Under the pieces are notes generated by a model. That model saw nothing but the letters and a program-made list of their open reading frames with translations, was not told the DNA's origin and searched no databases. Position numbers and translations under genes: made by a program. Of a stretch of 64,000 bases of DNA, positions 11,401 to 24,007 are shown piece by piece. How positions within the stretch are numbered: the first letter of the stretch is position 1; every line of letters starts with the position of its first letter. This stretch comes from Gymnopilus junonius (lineage: Eukaryota > Basidiomycota > Agaricomycetes > Agaricales > Galerinaceae). The stretch spans positions 62,001 through 126,000 of the forward strand of contig JADNYJ010000117.1 of the NCBI GenBank assembly GCA_015501075.1, given 5' to 3'.

Positions 11401-13571
11401 TGGAGCGTAGCATAGCCTCCACTCGTCTCAAGGAATCATGATCAAGATAGTCATGGACCAATTTGCGGTTTGCTACATGAATGGAAGGAAGCAAGCTGTG
11501 CATCTCTAAAAGAAGTGAATAAATCTCTTTCTTGTAATTTGCGAGGTTGATATGCCAGCCTGCCCATAAATTCAGAAGAGATCAAAATTCCTCTAGAAAA
11601 TCATACCTGCTGCCCAGTAAGCCATCCAGTGTAACAAACTACGCATTCGGACAAGATTAGTCCAAAAATTTCATGAAGACCAACGTTAAACTTTACCTTA
11701 ACCCCTTTGGTCGCGCAAGGGCAAAGCTGTTGGCTTCCTTTACACTGATAAAACCTGAGCCGTCTTCATCCATTGCTTCAACAATTGGTTGGACATAAGC
11801 AACGTCAATGTAATCCAGAACCCATTCATCTGACTCCTTATCTGAAACATTCTGAGATGATGGCTGGAGCGTGTTTGAATCGGCCTCCTCATCTCCTGGT
11901 AATGCCATTTTATTTAATAAAGGTGTTCCAGCTACGGAGTTGTCATGGCGAATGTGATCCCTGAATGTCAGCACGAAAACCTTAGCCTTCACGCTACTGC
12001 TTGTAAGATTCTGGAATAGAGTAGATCTTAGACGCAGGTATATTAACAAGAATCAGTGACCTACCATCTGATTCCACACTCGTTGGATTTCCTACGGAGT
12101 GAAATGATCAGAAATATGGAACTAAGGCGTGATGATAAGAAAATAAAATATACCGGATCCTTGAGTTTGACGGCCTTTGTCTGAACCTTCCCCTCCTCCA
12201 TTACCATGATAGTTGTGACAGTGTCGAGAATTTTGCCGAGCTTGGTTGCGTGTACATGCATCAAGATGCCCTGGTCCTCAAGGTACGTCGACATGGACTT
12301 TAGATTGTTGTTTTGTACTTGAAGGATTTTCTCAAACCGCAAATAATGCTTTTCGAGGACCTTATCAAGGTCTTCCGAGAGTGCCTCACGTAGTTGCTTT
12401 TGGAGGTCTTCGAGACTTTTTTGATCGTAAATGGCTGAGTTGCCGGCCATGCTGTGCGACTCCCCTGCCTTGGCTATGAGTTTGGGTAATAAGTCAAGAT
12501 CATTGACGCATTTTTCAGGTCCACCGTTTTGCCGCATAAAGTCGAAAACCTCTCGTTCACGTCGTGTATCCAAATTACGAAATAGCTTGGAGGTGATCAT
12601 GTCGAGTTTACTGTCCATGACATTGAGTTTCTTTCCGACCTCGGCAAGGGCGACGCTCGCGGAGCTCATTCCAATGGCAAGGTACTCAGAGATGATGGAT
12701 TGAAGCTCGGTTCGTCGCAAAGCAAACACTTCCATATGTGTCGCGAACTTACTTTCATATCCTTTTGCGAGGACCAGTTTGACTGCAACAAGTATTTTGA
12801 GCACCGTTCGATCGAATTCAGATAGAGCACTTACACATAAATTTTTTACCCAGGAAGTGAGCAATGTCACTTCTGCACTCTTTGATATTGCGCGTAATTA
12901 CTTCTATTAGCTCCTTTAGTCGACCTTCATGGAAGACCCTCTCTTCTTCAGGCATATGATCACGACTGAGATTTCGAAGCCTGAACAAGAGGATGACACG
13001 ATGTCGTGTAAACACTGAAGAAGCAACACTTACTGGAACATGGGGCCCATCATGCTTTGCATTTGCATCACTACTACAAGGACTTTCTTGTTGTTGTCGC
13101 GTCGGGCTATGTCCAGTTTCACAACTTCGTGGAAAGCGAATATAGCGACTGGATTTGAATGAGATCTTGAATGATGCATGTCATGCTCGAGGATAAAAGG
13201 GAACGTACTTGCAAGAATTGGATGCGCATTTCCCAAGATAGACAGTTCATTTAAGACGGCATCTGCGCCGTTCATGAACGAGTCTAAAAGGTCATCGAGC
13301 TTAGTTCCAATGTTTTCTTCTGAACTTCCATCTTTATTCTTTGAAGTGGAATCTAACTTCAGCTGTTTGTTCCCGGAATACAAGGACGTCATTCGGACCA
13401 CAGTCGTTCCTGGGCTGCTTCCACGGTTTTGGAACGAGACGAGATACTGGGGGCTGCTAGTGTAGCAGTGACTTCATAAGTATAGGGATCGGGTGTCGGT
13501 GGCGCATCATAAGGCGAATAGTCGACTGCTGTAGGCTCGGGAGCATCGACTTTGATAGATAGTCCGCTCAT
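8452..13571 (-). CDS. Very long EF-hand and double ZZ-zinc-finger protein
   Basis: One gene of roughly 15 exons, joined because consecutive exons keep one frame and resemble one known but uncharacterised agaricomycete protein family. N-terminal third: helical, with VVKLDIARRDNNKKVL, GPEKCVNDLDL and a coiled-coil stretch around SLEDLQKQLREALSEDLDKV. Middle: EIQRVWNQM, SVKAKVFVLTFRDH, then a canonical single EF-hand loop DEDGSGFISVKE (about 11735-11770) with D1, D3, S5 and E12 in place, then LHWMAYWA and WHINLANYKKEIYSLL. C-terminal third: a beta-rich part (IEGEWSGLTISDDGGW, SFSGNAFSGKGEGFFG), an acidic linker, WDIWPIARKRWAFAIEAIL, then two ZZ fingers (CDKCGKSLAFTRYLCIVC with HIPSH; CACCAKPVSTPCWVCVSC with HSREH) and a coiled coil. 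The 9645-9694 and 9135-9190 introns are clear; junctions between 10,680 and 10,860 are uncertain. The start at 13571 (MSGLSIKV) is the best Met; 13613 is an alternative. Function unknown; a calcium-regulated scaffold is inference. Confidence 0.75.
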
Positions 13572-13619
13572 GATCAGAGTCGAGTAAGAAGAGGCGCTAG
13601 TGTCTTCTGTCAAGTAAGC

Positions 13620-14749
13620 GCCGATTTAGAATCTTTTTGTAATCCATCCGACCGTCACGGGGTACTCCACACTGACAGCCGATGGTTATCTGACTTGACA
13701 ACCTCTGAGAACGTACTTGGATCCAAAATAGGTGCGAAATATATATAGCTTCCCTAGTATGCACGAGCGAGATTGACTTGTTCACGAGGTTGGATGTATA
13801 GCCTGTAGAACTTCAGCATTGATGCCAGTTTCGCCACCAGACGCATACGCAGAGGCTCCGAGAAAAGGTCGCAGTATAAAATCTAAATCCAAACTCTAAT
13901 CGTCTTGATTATGCTCCTTTTTCAGGTGCCCTTAAGGGTTTCTTTTATCGCTCTGTGTTTTGTTTTCAATGGCCAGTTGCGCTTGTGATTGTTTGATATC
14001 CTCGTTAGTTCGATTCCTGAGGAGGGTACGGTAAAGCCGCCCTGAACAACCATAATAAGATCCACAGTAGTTAGACTAGCAAGATTTAAGAGTACTAGAT
14101 GACATACTGGGCAATGAAATGGACAATCCGCGACCTGGCCAATTTTGTCAGTTCTCCGTAGCTTCAATATTGGAGGTTTTTCCGAGGTTTCGTTTTGGGC
14201 TCCTCAGTGCTTCACATGATAGCCTTGAAGACCTAAATATAAAAAACATAAATTTCTTGACTTCACGACAGAATGGGCGTATTAATGGTCGTAGGCGTAA
14301 ACTCCTGCTACTTATAATTATCATAATGTCGTTGAAGGCTACAACGCACTACAACGCATTGACAATGATGGAAAAGTCTTGCAGGGTTAGTCCTTTAGAT
14401 TCGACCCTAGTTGCCATAAATTCGAATGGAATATTTACGAGGAGGGGCATCGAGAGGATGAACATCAGAAACAAAGGTGAACTGAACAAAATTTGCAGCG
14501 CCGACATCACATTAGCGATTGATCCCTGGCGGGTGACCGGTGCCGGTGACCGCATAATTAGCCCATAAACGCGACATCACGTGTTGTCATAATTCGTTGA
14601 TCGGCAGTTTGGGCGACGGTGAACCGTGACGACCACCTTTTTCTCGTTCTCGCACTTGTTCGCAGTTCCATTGCACCAGCAGCAACTGCATTATTATTGC
14701 ACTGTTATCTTCTTTGGCGGCTTTAAGACCACGCCTGCGTTTAATTCGA
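13620..14749. other. Intergenic stretch, no recognised gene
   Basis: About 1.1 kb between divergently transcribed neighbours (the EF-hand/ZZ gene on minus and the THYN1-like gene on plus), so it should hold both promoters. Open frames at 13922-14167 (minus) and 14119-14568 (plus) are short, overlap on opposite strands and look like nothing known. No tRNA or repeat was found. Confidence 0.4.
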
Positions 14750-16061
14750 ATGTCTTCCACCGCTTCTAACAGATATTGGCTATTGAAAGCTGAACCAGAT
14801 TCGCGCATTGTGAAAGGAAAAGATGTGAAAGTGGGTCAATGCCCAATGGCGCGCCATATTACACTAACTCACTTGCTCCAATTTGGTAGTTCAGCGTAGA
14901 CGACTTTGAACACGTCAGAATTTCGCCGTGGGAGGGTGTTAGAAACTATGAGGCACGGAACTTGATGAAGGAGATGAAAGAGGGCGACCAGGTATTTTTA
15001 AATTATGAATCAGTGCTTTGGTATGAAGATGCCATATGTTTCTCGCCGGAATGACTTAGGCTTTATTTTACCATTCGAACTGCAAAAACCCAGGTACGTC
15101 TATGTCAATATGAAATTGTGATCCTATCTCAATGGTCGACTGAATACCAAAAGGTATTGCTGCATTCGCGCAGGTATGAGAATGCTTGTCCTCCTTTGTA
15201 AGGTGTTGCACATGGTCCTATGTATCTATTACAGGTAGCCAAAGAGGCCTACCCTGACTGTGAGGAAATTCTTGTCTTTCCCAAAAAAAGGTTGATGTAG
15301 ATGTTTTGGTAGACACCGCATGGGATCCGTAAGTTGGTCTATTTTTTCTTGCACCAACTATTTTGTCATCCTTACTCCGCAGTTCTCATCCTTACTATGA
15401 TCCTGTAAGAGAGGATTCATCCTTCGCCGCGCAACTATAATAAGTATGGCTATCCGTTCGACAGAAATCGGATGAGAAAAACCCAAGATGGTTCATGGTG
15501 GACTTGGCTTTCAAATCCAAGGCGCCTCATTTCGTCCCCTTATCCCTGCTTCGTAAAATTGCAGATGCTCCAGCTTCGCAAGTACCCGATGAAGTGTCAT
15601 ACCTCGGAGAAGAGGGCGCCAAGGCTATAAAAGGTGCTTTTTTATCTATTCGTTGATACGACTGGTTCTTATAAATTCATTTAGGCATGGACCTAGTGAC
15701 GCGTGGGCGGTTAAGCGTTCAACGGGTTGAAGAAAATGCCTGGCTCGCTATTACCCAATTGGCGGAGAAAGGCGGATGGGAAGAGTCAAACTTGAAACCC
15801 ACGAAAAAAGGTAAAGAAAAGAAACCTGCTGGCGATGCAGCTCCGGTAAAATCTAAGAAGTCGGCAAAGAGAAAAACGAAGGACGAGGCATCTGATGACG
15901 AGGGTGAGGGTGAGGGTGCAGGTAGTGAGCCAGAGGCCCAGCCTATCGAATCCAGGAGCGGGGTCTCTGCTTCCACGAAAAGACAGAAGAGGGAGGGGGC
16001 AGGAAAAGAGCCAACGGCTGTCAGGCAGGGTACCCGACGTTCTGCTAGGATGAAGAAATGA
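14750..16061 (+). CDS. THYN1: EVE-domain protein, thymocyte nuclear protein 1 (THYN1) homologue
   Basis: A nuclear EVE-domain protein; EVE domains belong to the PUA-like group that reads modified bases, and the exact ligand in fungi is not established. Start MSSTASNRYWLLKAEPDSRI matches the family start; the frame upstream lacks conservation. The domain continues with FSVDDFEHVRISPWEGVRNY, EARNLMKEMKEGDQ, LFYHSNCKNPG, IAAFAQVAKEAYPD, VDTAWDPSHPYYDP, NPRWFMVDLAFKSKAPHFVP and RGRLSVQRVEENAW. About seven short introns were placed: exon 1 ends at 14830, exon 2 is 14890-14991, and a 41-base intron inside the AYPDY/VLVDTAWDP region is needed to avoid a stop. The C-terminus is a lysine-rich, glutamate/glycine-rich tail (KKSAKRKTKDEASDDEGEGE) ending RRSARMKK, likely a nuclear-localisation and nucleic-acid-binding tail. 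The frame is intact throughout, in contrast to the broken genes upstream. Confidence 0.88.
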
Positions 16062-17454
16062 TAGACTTTTTAAGCACTAGTGTAGCGCTCATGGCAAACT
16101 GGATGCTGAGCCGGAGAGTGCGACACTGCACACAGCCCGTAACGTAAGTAGTTACTGGATTTGGAACTGTCGGGTACACTTCAGTACGCCCAGACTAATA
16201 ACGCCCTGTTACAGGGCAAATTATTGGCGGCGATTGCCAAGATCAGCAGCGGTTAAATTTTATAAATGTTATCAGGCCCAAGTTGGAGCTGGAAGATGAG
16301 GTTCTACAAGAAATTTGATACCGCTAATGCCGGGTAAGTTTTTCGACATGATATCCTAGCGAAAAACCAGGACGAGAGATACCTGAAATACACGCTGCCG
16401 GGGTCCCAGATTAGTCGATACTCGGATGCTGGAATGAGCCGTTCATTAGTACGCGCCAGATCCAGGAATCCAAGTGGCACAGAGCCTTCAGACTTGTTTT
16501 TTTTTTGCATCCTACTGCACATACCTCCGAGGCTCAGAGGCTGTCCCTTCCCAACGAACCATAAGCTTCAGCTCAAGCAAGCTCCGAGTGAGCTGCTACA
16601 TGATAGAAATCTCTCAGCCAGCGAGGCTGTGTGTTTATTCTGCATGAAATGCGTATAGGACCACCTCGGAGCGAGCTCCTTGACTAGTATCAGAATTCCC
16701 CGCATTGCACGCGACCATGACATCCGGCGGTGGCAGGTGCATTTTTGGCTGAAATACAAATACGGACCCATAAGGAACAAGTCAAATGCCATCCGAAAGA
16801 CCACGATATATCCCGAGAGTTTCCTGGTGAGAAGACCGAAATTCCACCAGCGCAGTTAGCTATAGAGTCTCTGTGGACGGCCACTTTCCGGGTACTCGCT
16901 GTCAGGCGTCGCATATTTGAGGGATTGTAGCCCCTCCGAGTCCATCATTGGCCCGGTCTGAACGGAGATATTGTGTTTTTCTGGCGTCGGACCTAGTATT
17001 CTTACGCGGAACTTCATCAGAGGCCATCTGGTGCTATATAGAGAGAAACTGAGGATTGATCTGGGGAGTGGCGCATTGTGGTGCATAGTGGTCGTGATCG
17101 TGGCGCGCCGAGTCGCCGACCATGGGACTTGCTTTTCGAACTCAGCTCGAAATCTGAATTTCGGTAGTCAACGGACACTACAATAAATCATAGGTCCTAC
17201 CTCCTTGGAACAGGTAAAATTTCGAGTTACTAGTTACTGGTACCATTGTAATTGGTTTGCAAAGGTCAAAAGGATGAACTGGTCCAGAGAGGGCGAGGCT
17301 GTGTATTCTTTGCGTGCTGCGGAACTGGACCGTGGAAGTATTGCTAAATCGGGCGAGCATGTGCCCCACGGGTCCACTTGACCTTGGTCAACGACAATCG
17401 CTTATAAGTCGCACTGGTTCTGAATCCAATGATCCCACTCCTCTCACGTCCACC
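16062..17454. other. Intergenic stretch, no recognised gene
   Basis: 1.4 kb after the THYN1-like gene. Frames are at most about 78 codons and lie on both strands without family similarity. The last part, just upstream of 17455, should contain the promoter of the stomatin-like gene (CGCTTATAAGTCGC near 17399 is TATA-like). Confidence 0.4.
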
Positions 17455-18928
17455 ATGTCCTACAACGCAGAGAACAGTGTCGACACCAAGGCTCGCCCTC
17501 ATTCGCCCTCTGAAGGCAATGTCGTCGACCATCACGCTGCGAACGGTGAGTTTAACCGCTGCACTATGTAAATGTCAAATTTCATGTTTCAAAGTCACAG
17601 ACGACGTCCCTGTAGGACCAAAGAGGGTCGCTGCTGGCCCTCATAACACTATGCTTCATGTGGAACCTCTGAAGCGTAGTGAGATGCAGGTTAATATTCA
17701 TATCGACCCTTGAATTTTCGTAATTTCTCTCAATGCTCGAATTATTTATCTCAGCCCTCCTATGCCCAGGATCTTGGGACCACCGAAGTGACGCATGGAA
17801 TTTATGGATCCTTCCTGCAGGCACTGGGCTCCTGCGTTGGACTTTGTGGCGCAATTCCATGCTGCCCCTTCCCAAACCCTTTCCGAAATGTTCAGCAAGG
17901 CATTTCACGTCTCCTATTGATGGTTGATATGGACTAACTTAACCATTACCTTTCAAAGGCTCTGTCGGTCTCGTCTCACGCTTTGGACAGTTCTACAAAT
18001 CGGTCGACCCAGGATTGGTTCAAGTTAACGTGTGCACGGAATCGCTCCGCGTTGTCGACGTCAAGATTCAAATTAGCCCAATTGGAAGACAGATGGTCAT
18101 GTATGTACCGTTCAATTACTGTCGTCAGTTCTTCCCATAGCTAAACATAACTTAATTTTAGCACTCGTGACAATGTCAACGTCGAAATGTGAGTTTATAG
18201 ACACTTGTACTATTTTTGTTGTTTCTGGATCTCACGCCTGGGTGGTTACTTTTGTTTTATAGTGACTCCGTCATTTACTTCCAGATCGTGAATCCTTATC
18301 GTGCAGCTTTCGGTATTACAGATTTGCGCCAGGCTCTTATCGAGCGTGCCCAGACTACTCTGCGACACGTCGTAGGCGCACGCGCCGTCCAGAGCGTTGT
18401 CACCGAGCGTGAGGCTATTGCCTTTGAAATAGCCGAGATTGTCGGCGACGTTGCTGACAAGTGGGGTGTCGCCATCGAGGGTATCCTTATCAAAGATATC
18501 ATTTTCAGCACTGACGTCGCCGCTTCCTTGTCCTCTGCTGCCCAGCAGAAGAGGATTGGAGAGTCCAAGGTCATTGCTGCTCGTGCTGAAGTTGATGCTG
18601 CCAGGTTGATGAGACAAGCCGCCGATATTTTGGCATCACCTGCAGCCATGCAGATCAGGCAATTGGAAGCCTGTAAGTACTCTCGGCTTATTTTATTTCA
18701 CTCAGTATCTTATTTAATGGACTAGTGCAACAAATGGCCAAGTCTGCTAACAGCAAAGTCGTCTTCGTGCCCATGCAACTGCAAAGCGACGTTATCAACC
18801 AACTCGGCTCTGGGTCCGGTTCCAGCTCTGGCGTTAACGCCATGCTGCAGAATGAGTCTGCCACCGACACAGGTCTGTTAGGCACCGCTGGTCGCATCGG
18901 GGTGCTGAACTCAATTTCAGAAGTTTAA
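17455..18928 (+). CDS. Stomatin-like SPFH/band-7 membrane protein
   Basis: Membrane-associated SPFH (band 7) protein of the stomatin group, which forms oligomeric scaffolds in lipid microdomains. Start MSYNAENSVDTKARPHSPSE, a polar N-terminus, then a hydrophobic cysteine-rich hairpin (ALGSCVGLCGAIPCCPFPNP). The SPFH domain follows: SVGLVSRFGQFYKSVDPGLV, VNVCTESLRVVDVKIQISPI, ITRDNVNVEIDSVIYFQIVN, RQALIERAQTTLRHVVGARA, VADKWGVAIEGILIKDI, AAQQKRIGESKVIAARAEVD, and a C-terminal helix LEALQQMAKSANSKVVFVPM with a Gly/Ser linker. Exons: 17455-17545, 17595-17689, 17755-17899, 17959 onward, with further introns near 18102, 18190 and 18674. The intron 17900-17958 fits the conserved VQQG/SVGL join only if its donor is GC, not GT; a GT donor 11 bases later would insert four residues. 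The frame is otherwise clean. Identity as a stomatin is firm; no specific cargo is implied. Confidence 0.9.
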
Positions 18929-19495
18929 ATGAAATCGACCAAACCTTGTCCTCGACACGCTTTAGCCTCAGTGATGCCACCGTCCGATCGTCTTTTGTGT
19001 CTCGTCAGGCTTGTTCATCTTGGCATTCGCCCTTCTGGTCCACGACACCTATCTGCTCATCTGTTTATCAGCTTGTACTGTACGATCATTTGCGTGCTTT
19101 TAATACCCTTCAAGCAAGTGCCCTCAAGGCCCCTGCTTTATGCTACTCTATTTTCCTCCCCTTGTACGATCACGAGCCATCCACGTCTACGATTTACGCT
19201 TTTTAGTGGACAAGTTACCCAGTGCCTTTTTATATCCGGAAAATCTATAGTTGTATTCATGTGTTCTGACGTCGTTGAATGATTAATCATTGATACCCAT
19301 ACCTCCTAAATACAATTTCAAATGCCTGTAATACATCATATTGGCACAACAAAAGCCGCAGAGAACGTGGAAGTACAGAGGTCCAAGTAGTCAGGCCATA
19401 ATAGCACGGAACCTATATCCCAGTAGTTTGTCTTTATGATAAGTAAAATTAGAACCACAAAGCACCCAAAAAGCGAAAAAATCAACAAGAGCAAC
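18929..19495. other. Convergent 3' intergenic region
   Basis: Lies between the 3' ends of the stomatin-like gene (plus) and the antiporter gene (minus). It likely holds both 3' untranslated regions. The plus-strand frame 18929-19282 begins right after the stomatin stop and is unrelated to known proteins, so it is treated as chance. Confidence 0.4.
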
Positions 19496-22494
19496 TCAAG
19501 CGTTGTCGGATGGGGAGGCTTGGAGGATAAGCAAACTCGCGTCTACACCCGCAGCAACCAGCGCTGCACCGACATCCCCAAGCGTTTTGGACACAGAGCT
19601 GCTTATAGTAGGCCCATCCGAAGTCAAAGTGCGCAGCTCAGCACTCAGAGACTCGACTGCCATCCTGCGTGAACGACCAGCGACCACAATGAGCGTCTTG
19701 GAATGAAATGGGTCAGCCTGACAGATAGCAGCCTCTTCTTTCACCATCTCAATCACGCGGCGGAGAGGAGTGGCTGTTGACTCCGTCAGGAATGATATTC
19801 GTGGGAGGGCGGAGGAGACGTTGGAAGGGTGGGGTTCTGTCGACCGGGTGTACCGGTCCCAGAGGATGTTGTCTGCGGTGTCAGAGGCAAGGCGGATTTG
19901 AGTGTTATATTGCCCATATACGGTATCAACAGCTGCTATCGTCTAAGTAAGAAATGTTTAGTTAGTCAGTATGATATAAGGACAGTCTGTGCACACGCAA
20001 CTTACATTGTGTTGTGAAGACGCAAGCACCGCCGGAGGGGGCGACGTCAGTGATGGATCGATCTTGCTAAGCCTGACCACAGTCGCAGTGACCGAAGGCC
20101 GCTCACAGAGCTGCACAAGGAACGACAACGCAAGCCGTCGTCCGGTCCCCCAAAGAATGAAGGAGCAAGTGCTGTCTCATAGACCAGTGGGAGGGTTGAT
20201 CACACCACGATCCACAAATAAAGCGGTGTCGGCAGGTGAGCTGGCGAACACCTTGCGTATATACTCAGAATAGACAAATGAGGTTGTTTGGTCCTGAGAG
20301 GCGGTCCTGTGGAAGACGCCGTCAAATGGATTGCGTGTGCTTGTGTGCAGACAGGGGTCAAGGTTAGGGCAAATGGTGGTGGCTCCTGTAGGCCATGGAA
20401 TGATGACCATTTGCGACTTGGTCTCTAGAGCATGGTTCGCGATCGTTTCTGGGAATTCGTCAAAATTGACGACAGAAAGATTCGCATACACCTTGAAGTT
20501 ATTGAGTTGACAGAATGTCCTGTAAACCGAAACCACTGGATCATTGTAAACGAGTGACTCGGCTTCTTGAGATCTGAGAACGGCTGACGTTCGGCTTGTG
20601 AGCTCCATGAGGCGAAGAGCCTCGATGGTGATCGAAAATGAAGGGGCTTCGACAGTGGAGATATCAAAGCCATCCTCGGCAGCCTTTTGTCGATGCTAGA
20701 CTGGCAGAAGACCTTGGTGTTAAACCTGGCGTATGGAGAAGCTGAGACAATGTCATGGCAGGAGGAAGAGCTTCCATCTTATCCAGCACAATTGCGAATC
20801 TTGTTTTATTGCCATCGGGGGGAGGTGAGCTTGAGGGAGACGATTCATCTCCTTCTTTCTTTCCTCCCATGTCGTGAATTCGGTATTTTGCAGGATAGAA
20901 TAGGATGACAAGAGGGGTCGTTGTGAAAGTGAGAATAAGGGCATGTATGACGAACATGGCAAACGTCGTTGGGGTGAGGACGCCTGCTTGTAGCCCAATG
21001 TTCAGCACGATAAGTTCTACAAGACTGATGTTCGGTATGTCAGTGTAGCGAATACGAGAGAGACACAACGGCAATGACGCACCCTTTACAACTCATCAGA
21101 GCGCCAATGGCGCCAGACTCGCGCCAACTGTAGCCATTGAGGCGAGCAGCTGTCCGCAAGCAATAAATTTGGAGCTGAAAGCAACAAGGCAGATGATGAC
21201 GACATAACCCCAGATGACGCCGGTGTTCAGCAGCCCCAGGTCGGTTTTCAGGCCAGAAATGACGAAGTACTGCGATAAGGGAATATGTCAATATATTCTG
21301 CGAATCACAGGGCAAAAAAAAACGTACTAGAGGAAGGAAAATAATACAGACTAGATCCTCAAGCTTCTCAACGATAGAGATGGCAAATCCATTATCATGA
21401 GGAATAATAAGCCCCGCTAAGAATCCACCTAATAAACCGGTTCAGTAATGTCTTGGTCAAAGCGTAGAAGAAAAACTCACCAAAAATAGGATGAACACCG
21501 ATAATGTCGGTGTAAAATGCGGAGATGTATATGGTGAACAGGATGATCGTCATCATGAACATCGTGGGCGAACCCTGTTCCAAACTACCTGTGCGTTTCG
21601 CAAGCCAACGAATAGCCCATCTACCAGGATAGAGAAGAAAGATAGTGAACCCTGCACTGCTAAAAGAACCCATAACGCGGTAAGTCCACTTGAGGCATTG
21701 ACAAGCGCAACCGCTAATGCAAGCAAGATCCATCCAATTACATCGTTGCCAACACCGGCTGAAAGTGTCACCAACCCGACCTCGGTGTCGAGGAGCTTCA
21801 ATTCGGTGAGGATACGGCAAAGGACGGGGAATGCTGTGATCCCAACAGCTACTGCGACGAAGAGCAAAAAATGTCCAAATTGACGTTGGGAGCGGCAAAC
21901 TCTTTATAAATACCCACACCCAATGCTGCACCCAATCCAAGCGGAATGATGAGGCCCGCGACGGACACCGATACTGAGGACATGACGTTTCGCTTCATGA
22001 CACGCGTGTCGATTTCGAGACCCACTAGGAAGAGGAAGAGGACCAGACCAATTGTACTGGTGAGTGTGAGGATCGGTATGCTTGCGGTAGGGAAGATTGA
22101 CTGTGTAAAGTGGGGGATACGACCCATGGCGGTCGGCCCCAATACGACGCCTGCAAGGATTTCTGATATAACACGGGGCTGTCGCATGCGGGAGAGTGGT
22201 ATTGACAACAGCTGGATCATTGCCATAATGATAACTGCGCAGAGGGGTGTTGAATTAGGAGGTATCAAACATTAACGTGCAGTCTAAACTATAAACTAAC
22301 CTAGTTGAATGACCCATAACTGAAAAGGATCCGAAGCGTTGTATACTGAGGGATTGTCTCCAGCAATTACGCCGCCCTGGTTTTTGTCAATCTGTGAGCT
22401 TGGAACGACCGGGATGACTATTTATGATATTATCCTCACCTGTTCAACTGCAGCACGCGAAAAGGGAGAGGACCTGGGTCGAAAACTCGCCCAT
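19496..22494 (-). CDS. KHA1: K+/H+ (cation/proton) antiporter, KHA1 type
   Basis: Membrane cation/proton antiporter of the CPA2 family; yeast Kha1 is a Golgi-type K+/H+ exchanger. The membrane domain reads RQPRVISEILAGVVLGPTAM, TIGLVLFLFLVGLEIDTR, ITAFPVLCRILTELKLL, LSAGVGNDVIGWILLALAVA (ND motif of the ion site), IGVHPIFGAFLAGLIIPHDN, DLVCIIFLPLYFVISGLKTD and a stretch containing SWRESGAIGALMSCKGLVEL. A cytosolic tail follows with ALRLMELTSRTSAVLRS, the segment NFDEFPETIANHALETKSQM and a C-terminal ADPFHSKTLIVVAGRSRR part. The 5' end is uncertain: an exon ending at 22440 precedes IDKNQGGVIAGDNPSVYNAS, but no in-frame ATG was found with certainty, so 22494 is approximate. In the linker near 20685-20688 a run of four T (A on the coding strand) must be one base shorter to keep the frame between the membrane domain and the tail. 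Confidence 0.85.
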
Positions 22495-22499
22495 GGCAG

Positions 22500-23349
22500 T
22501 AGTTTTGAATGGAGCGAGCGGGTTAGCGGGGTACAAACGCATGAAACATGCTTTTATACAGTCGAGTTGAAAAGTGGTAACGTTATTTAGTGGGCTAGAG
22601 TCACAGTGGCTCTCCTATAAAGAGAGTGCAAAACATTGAGATATCAAATGTGAATGACATCAGCCCGTAGTCTGGTGAGAAATTAGGTAATTGTTATTTT
22701 GCTAATATTGTATTATAACGTATAAAGTGTTATCCTACCTTGTCGCCTTGAACTATAGAAGAAAGTCTTCAAATACCGCAACTCGATTTCTAGCGATCTA
22801 CCTTGTTAATGATGATTTCAACTCGAAGGTTACTTACTAACAGGCATTAATAAGCCTGGAGATAGGCGTTAGTAACAACGTTAGAAATTTACGGCAGTTG
22901 AAGTCCTAACCTCAAAAAATATCCAGACTCCCAAGCATGGTAGACTTCCCCCTGCATCTTTCTAAAAGTGAGCATAATTTGAGAATTGATCAGCGTTACC
23001 TGTACTAAGGAATCAGGATGGCCCATTGATCTTGAAACAATGAAAGAACATGTTTTGTACATTGCAAGGGCTACATTTAGGTGACAGATAGGAACAATAC
23101 ATTTCAGCCGCAGCGACGATGATCGGCCAGAAGGAAGAAAAGTGGTCTTGTTTCCAAGCATACCAAACGAAGCGCGATCTAGAGTGCTTAAGACTGTACC
23201 TGATGCACCACTTCAAGATAAGCCACGAAGCTGTCTACATTTATAAGGTTCTTCTCGCCGGCTCCATCGGCGTCGTGGAAGTACGGAGGAGAGACAACGC
23301 TTCAATACGGACCAAAGATCGAGGGGTTCAACAGAAAGGTTGAGAAAGG
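22500..23349. other. Intergenic stretch, no recognised gene
   Basis: Holds the 5' region of the antiporter gene and the 3' region of BUD31. Minus-strand frames 22889-23161 and 23013-23216 are short, overlap each other and have no recognisable content. Confidence 0.4.
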
Positions 23350-24007
23350 TCATGAATCGGAACTGCAACCACGGCATCCTATTACTTGGGATAAATAACT
23401 GAAAAGAACCTGCAAAAAAAGAGGAAAACATACCACAGTGAACACATTCTACGACAGTGCCTGATCGAACTTGAGCCTTAGGCACCCGACAAATGCATGT
23501 CGACCCCTGGTAATTCATATCCTATGGAGTAAATGTCAGAAATAAGCCAAAAAAGTTCTAATGAAGAGTAAATATACCCTCGTCTGAATGCATCGCAAGC
23601 AGCAGAGTTTTTCATATCCAGTTTTCTTCCACTTGGCTATGAGGCTAGAGTGATTTTCAGAACTTAACACGATCAGTGAACGTCCGACACTTACTTTGCA
23701 TCGGCATAGCCCTCCTTCAGCAACCAATCGTATAATTCTCTCGAAACGGCCTCTCGTTTGTAGTACAGCTCGTAGATATACCTTGAACGAGCATGAGAGA
23801 TGCGCATAATGGGCCAAAGCGACTCCGCTTTGCGTTTACCCTCGTGCGACTCGTTCTCTGCGTCTCGCATCTTCTTTGCATAATCGTCAAGAATCTAATA
23901 GCAACTGTTAGTTGTTTAGAAGCGCAGAAATGCATCATACAGACCTCTTCTATATCTTCATAGCCCTCTGGTGGTGCCTTCGTCCTCGTCGTCCTTATCT
24001 TGGGCAT
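23350..24007 (-). CDS. BUD31: BUD31 (G10) spliceosome subunit
   Basis: Small zinc-binding protein of the activated spliceosome (yeast Bud31, human G10). Start [20 protein letters not shown] is the invariant family start; the frame extending to 24064 is rejected for lack of conservation. Continues [97 protein letters not shown] and ends [14 protein letters not shown]. All the zinc-binding cysteines of the C-terminal half are present. Five exons are joined by introns with consensus ends (for example 23882-23943 and 23642-23695), and the last short exon ends in TGA at 23350. Full length and intact. Divergent from the HVA22-type gene, with 257 bases between the two presumed starts, so the two probably share a promoter region. 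Confidence 0.95.

Noticed and set aside
16434..16930. Cluster of overlapping 65-78 codon frames on both strands
   Set aside because: No family similarity and no splice-supported extension; ordinary intergenic noise.
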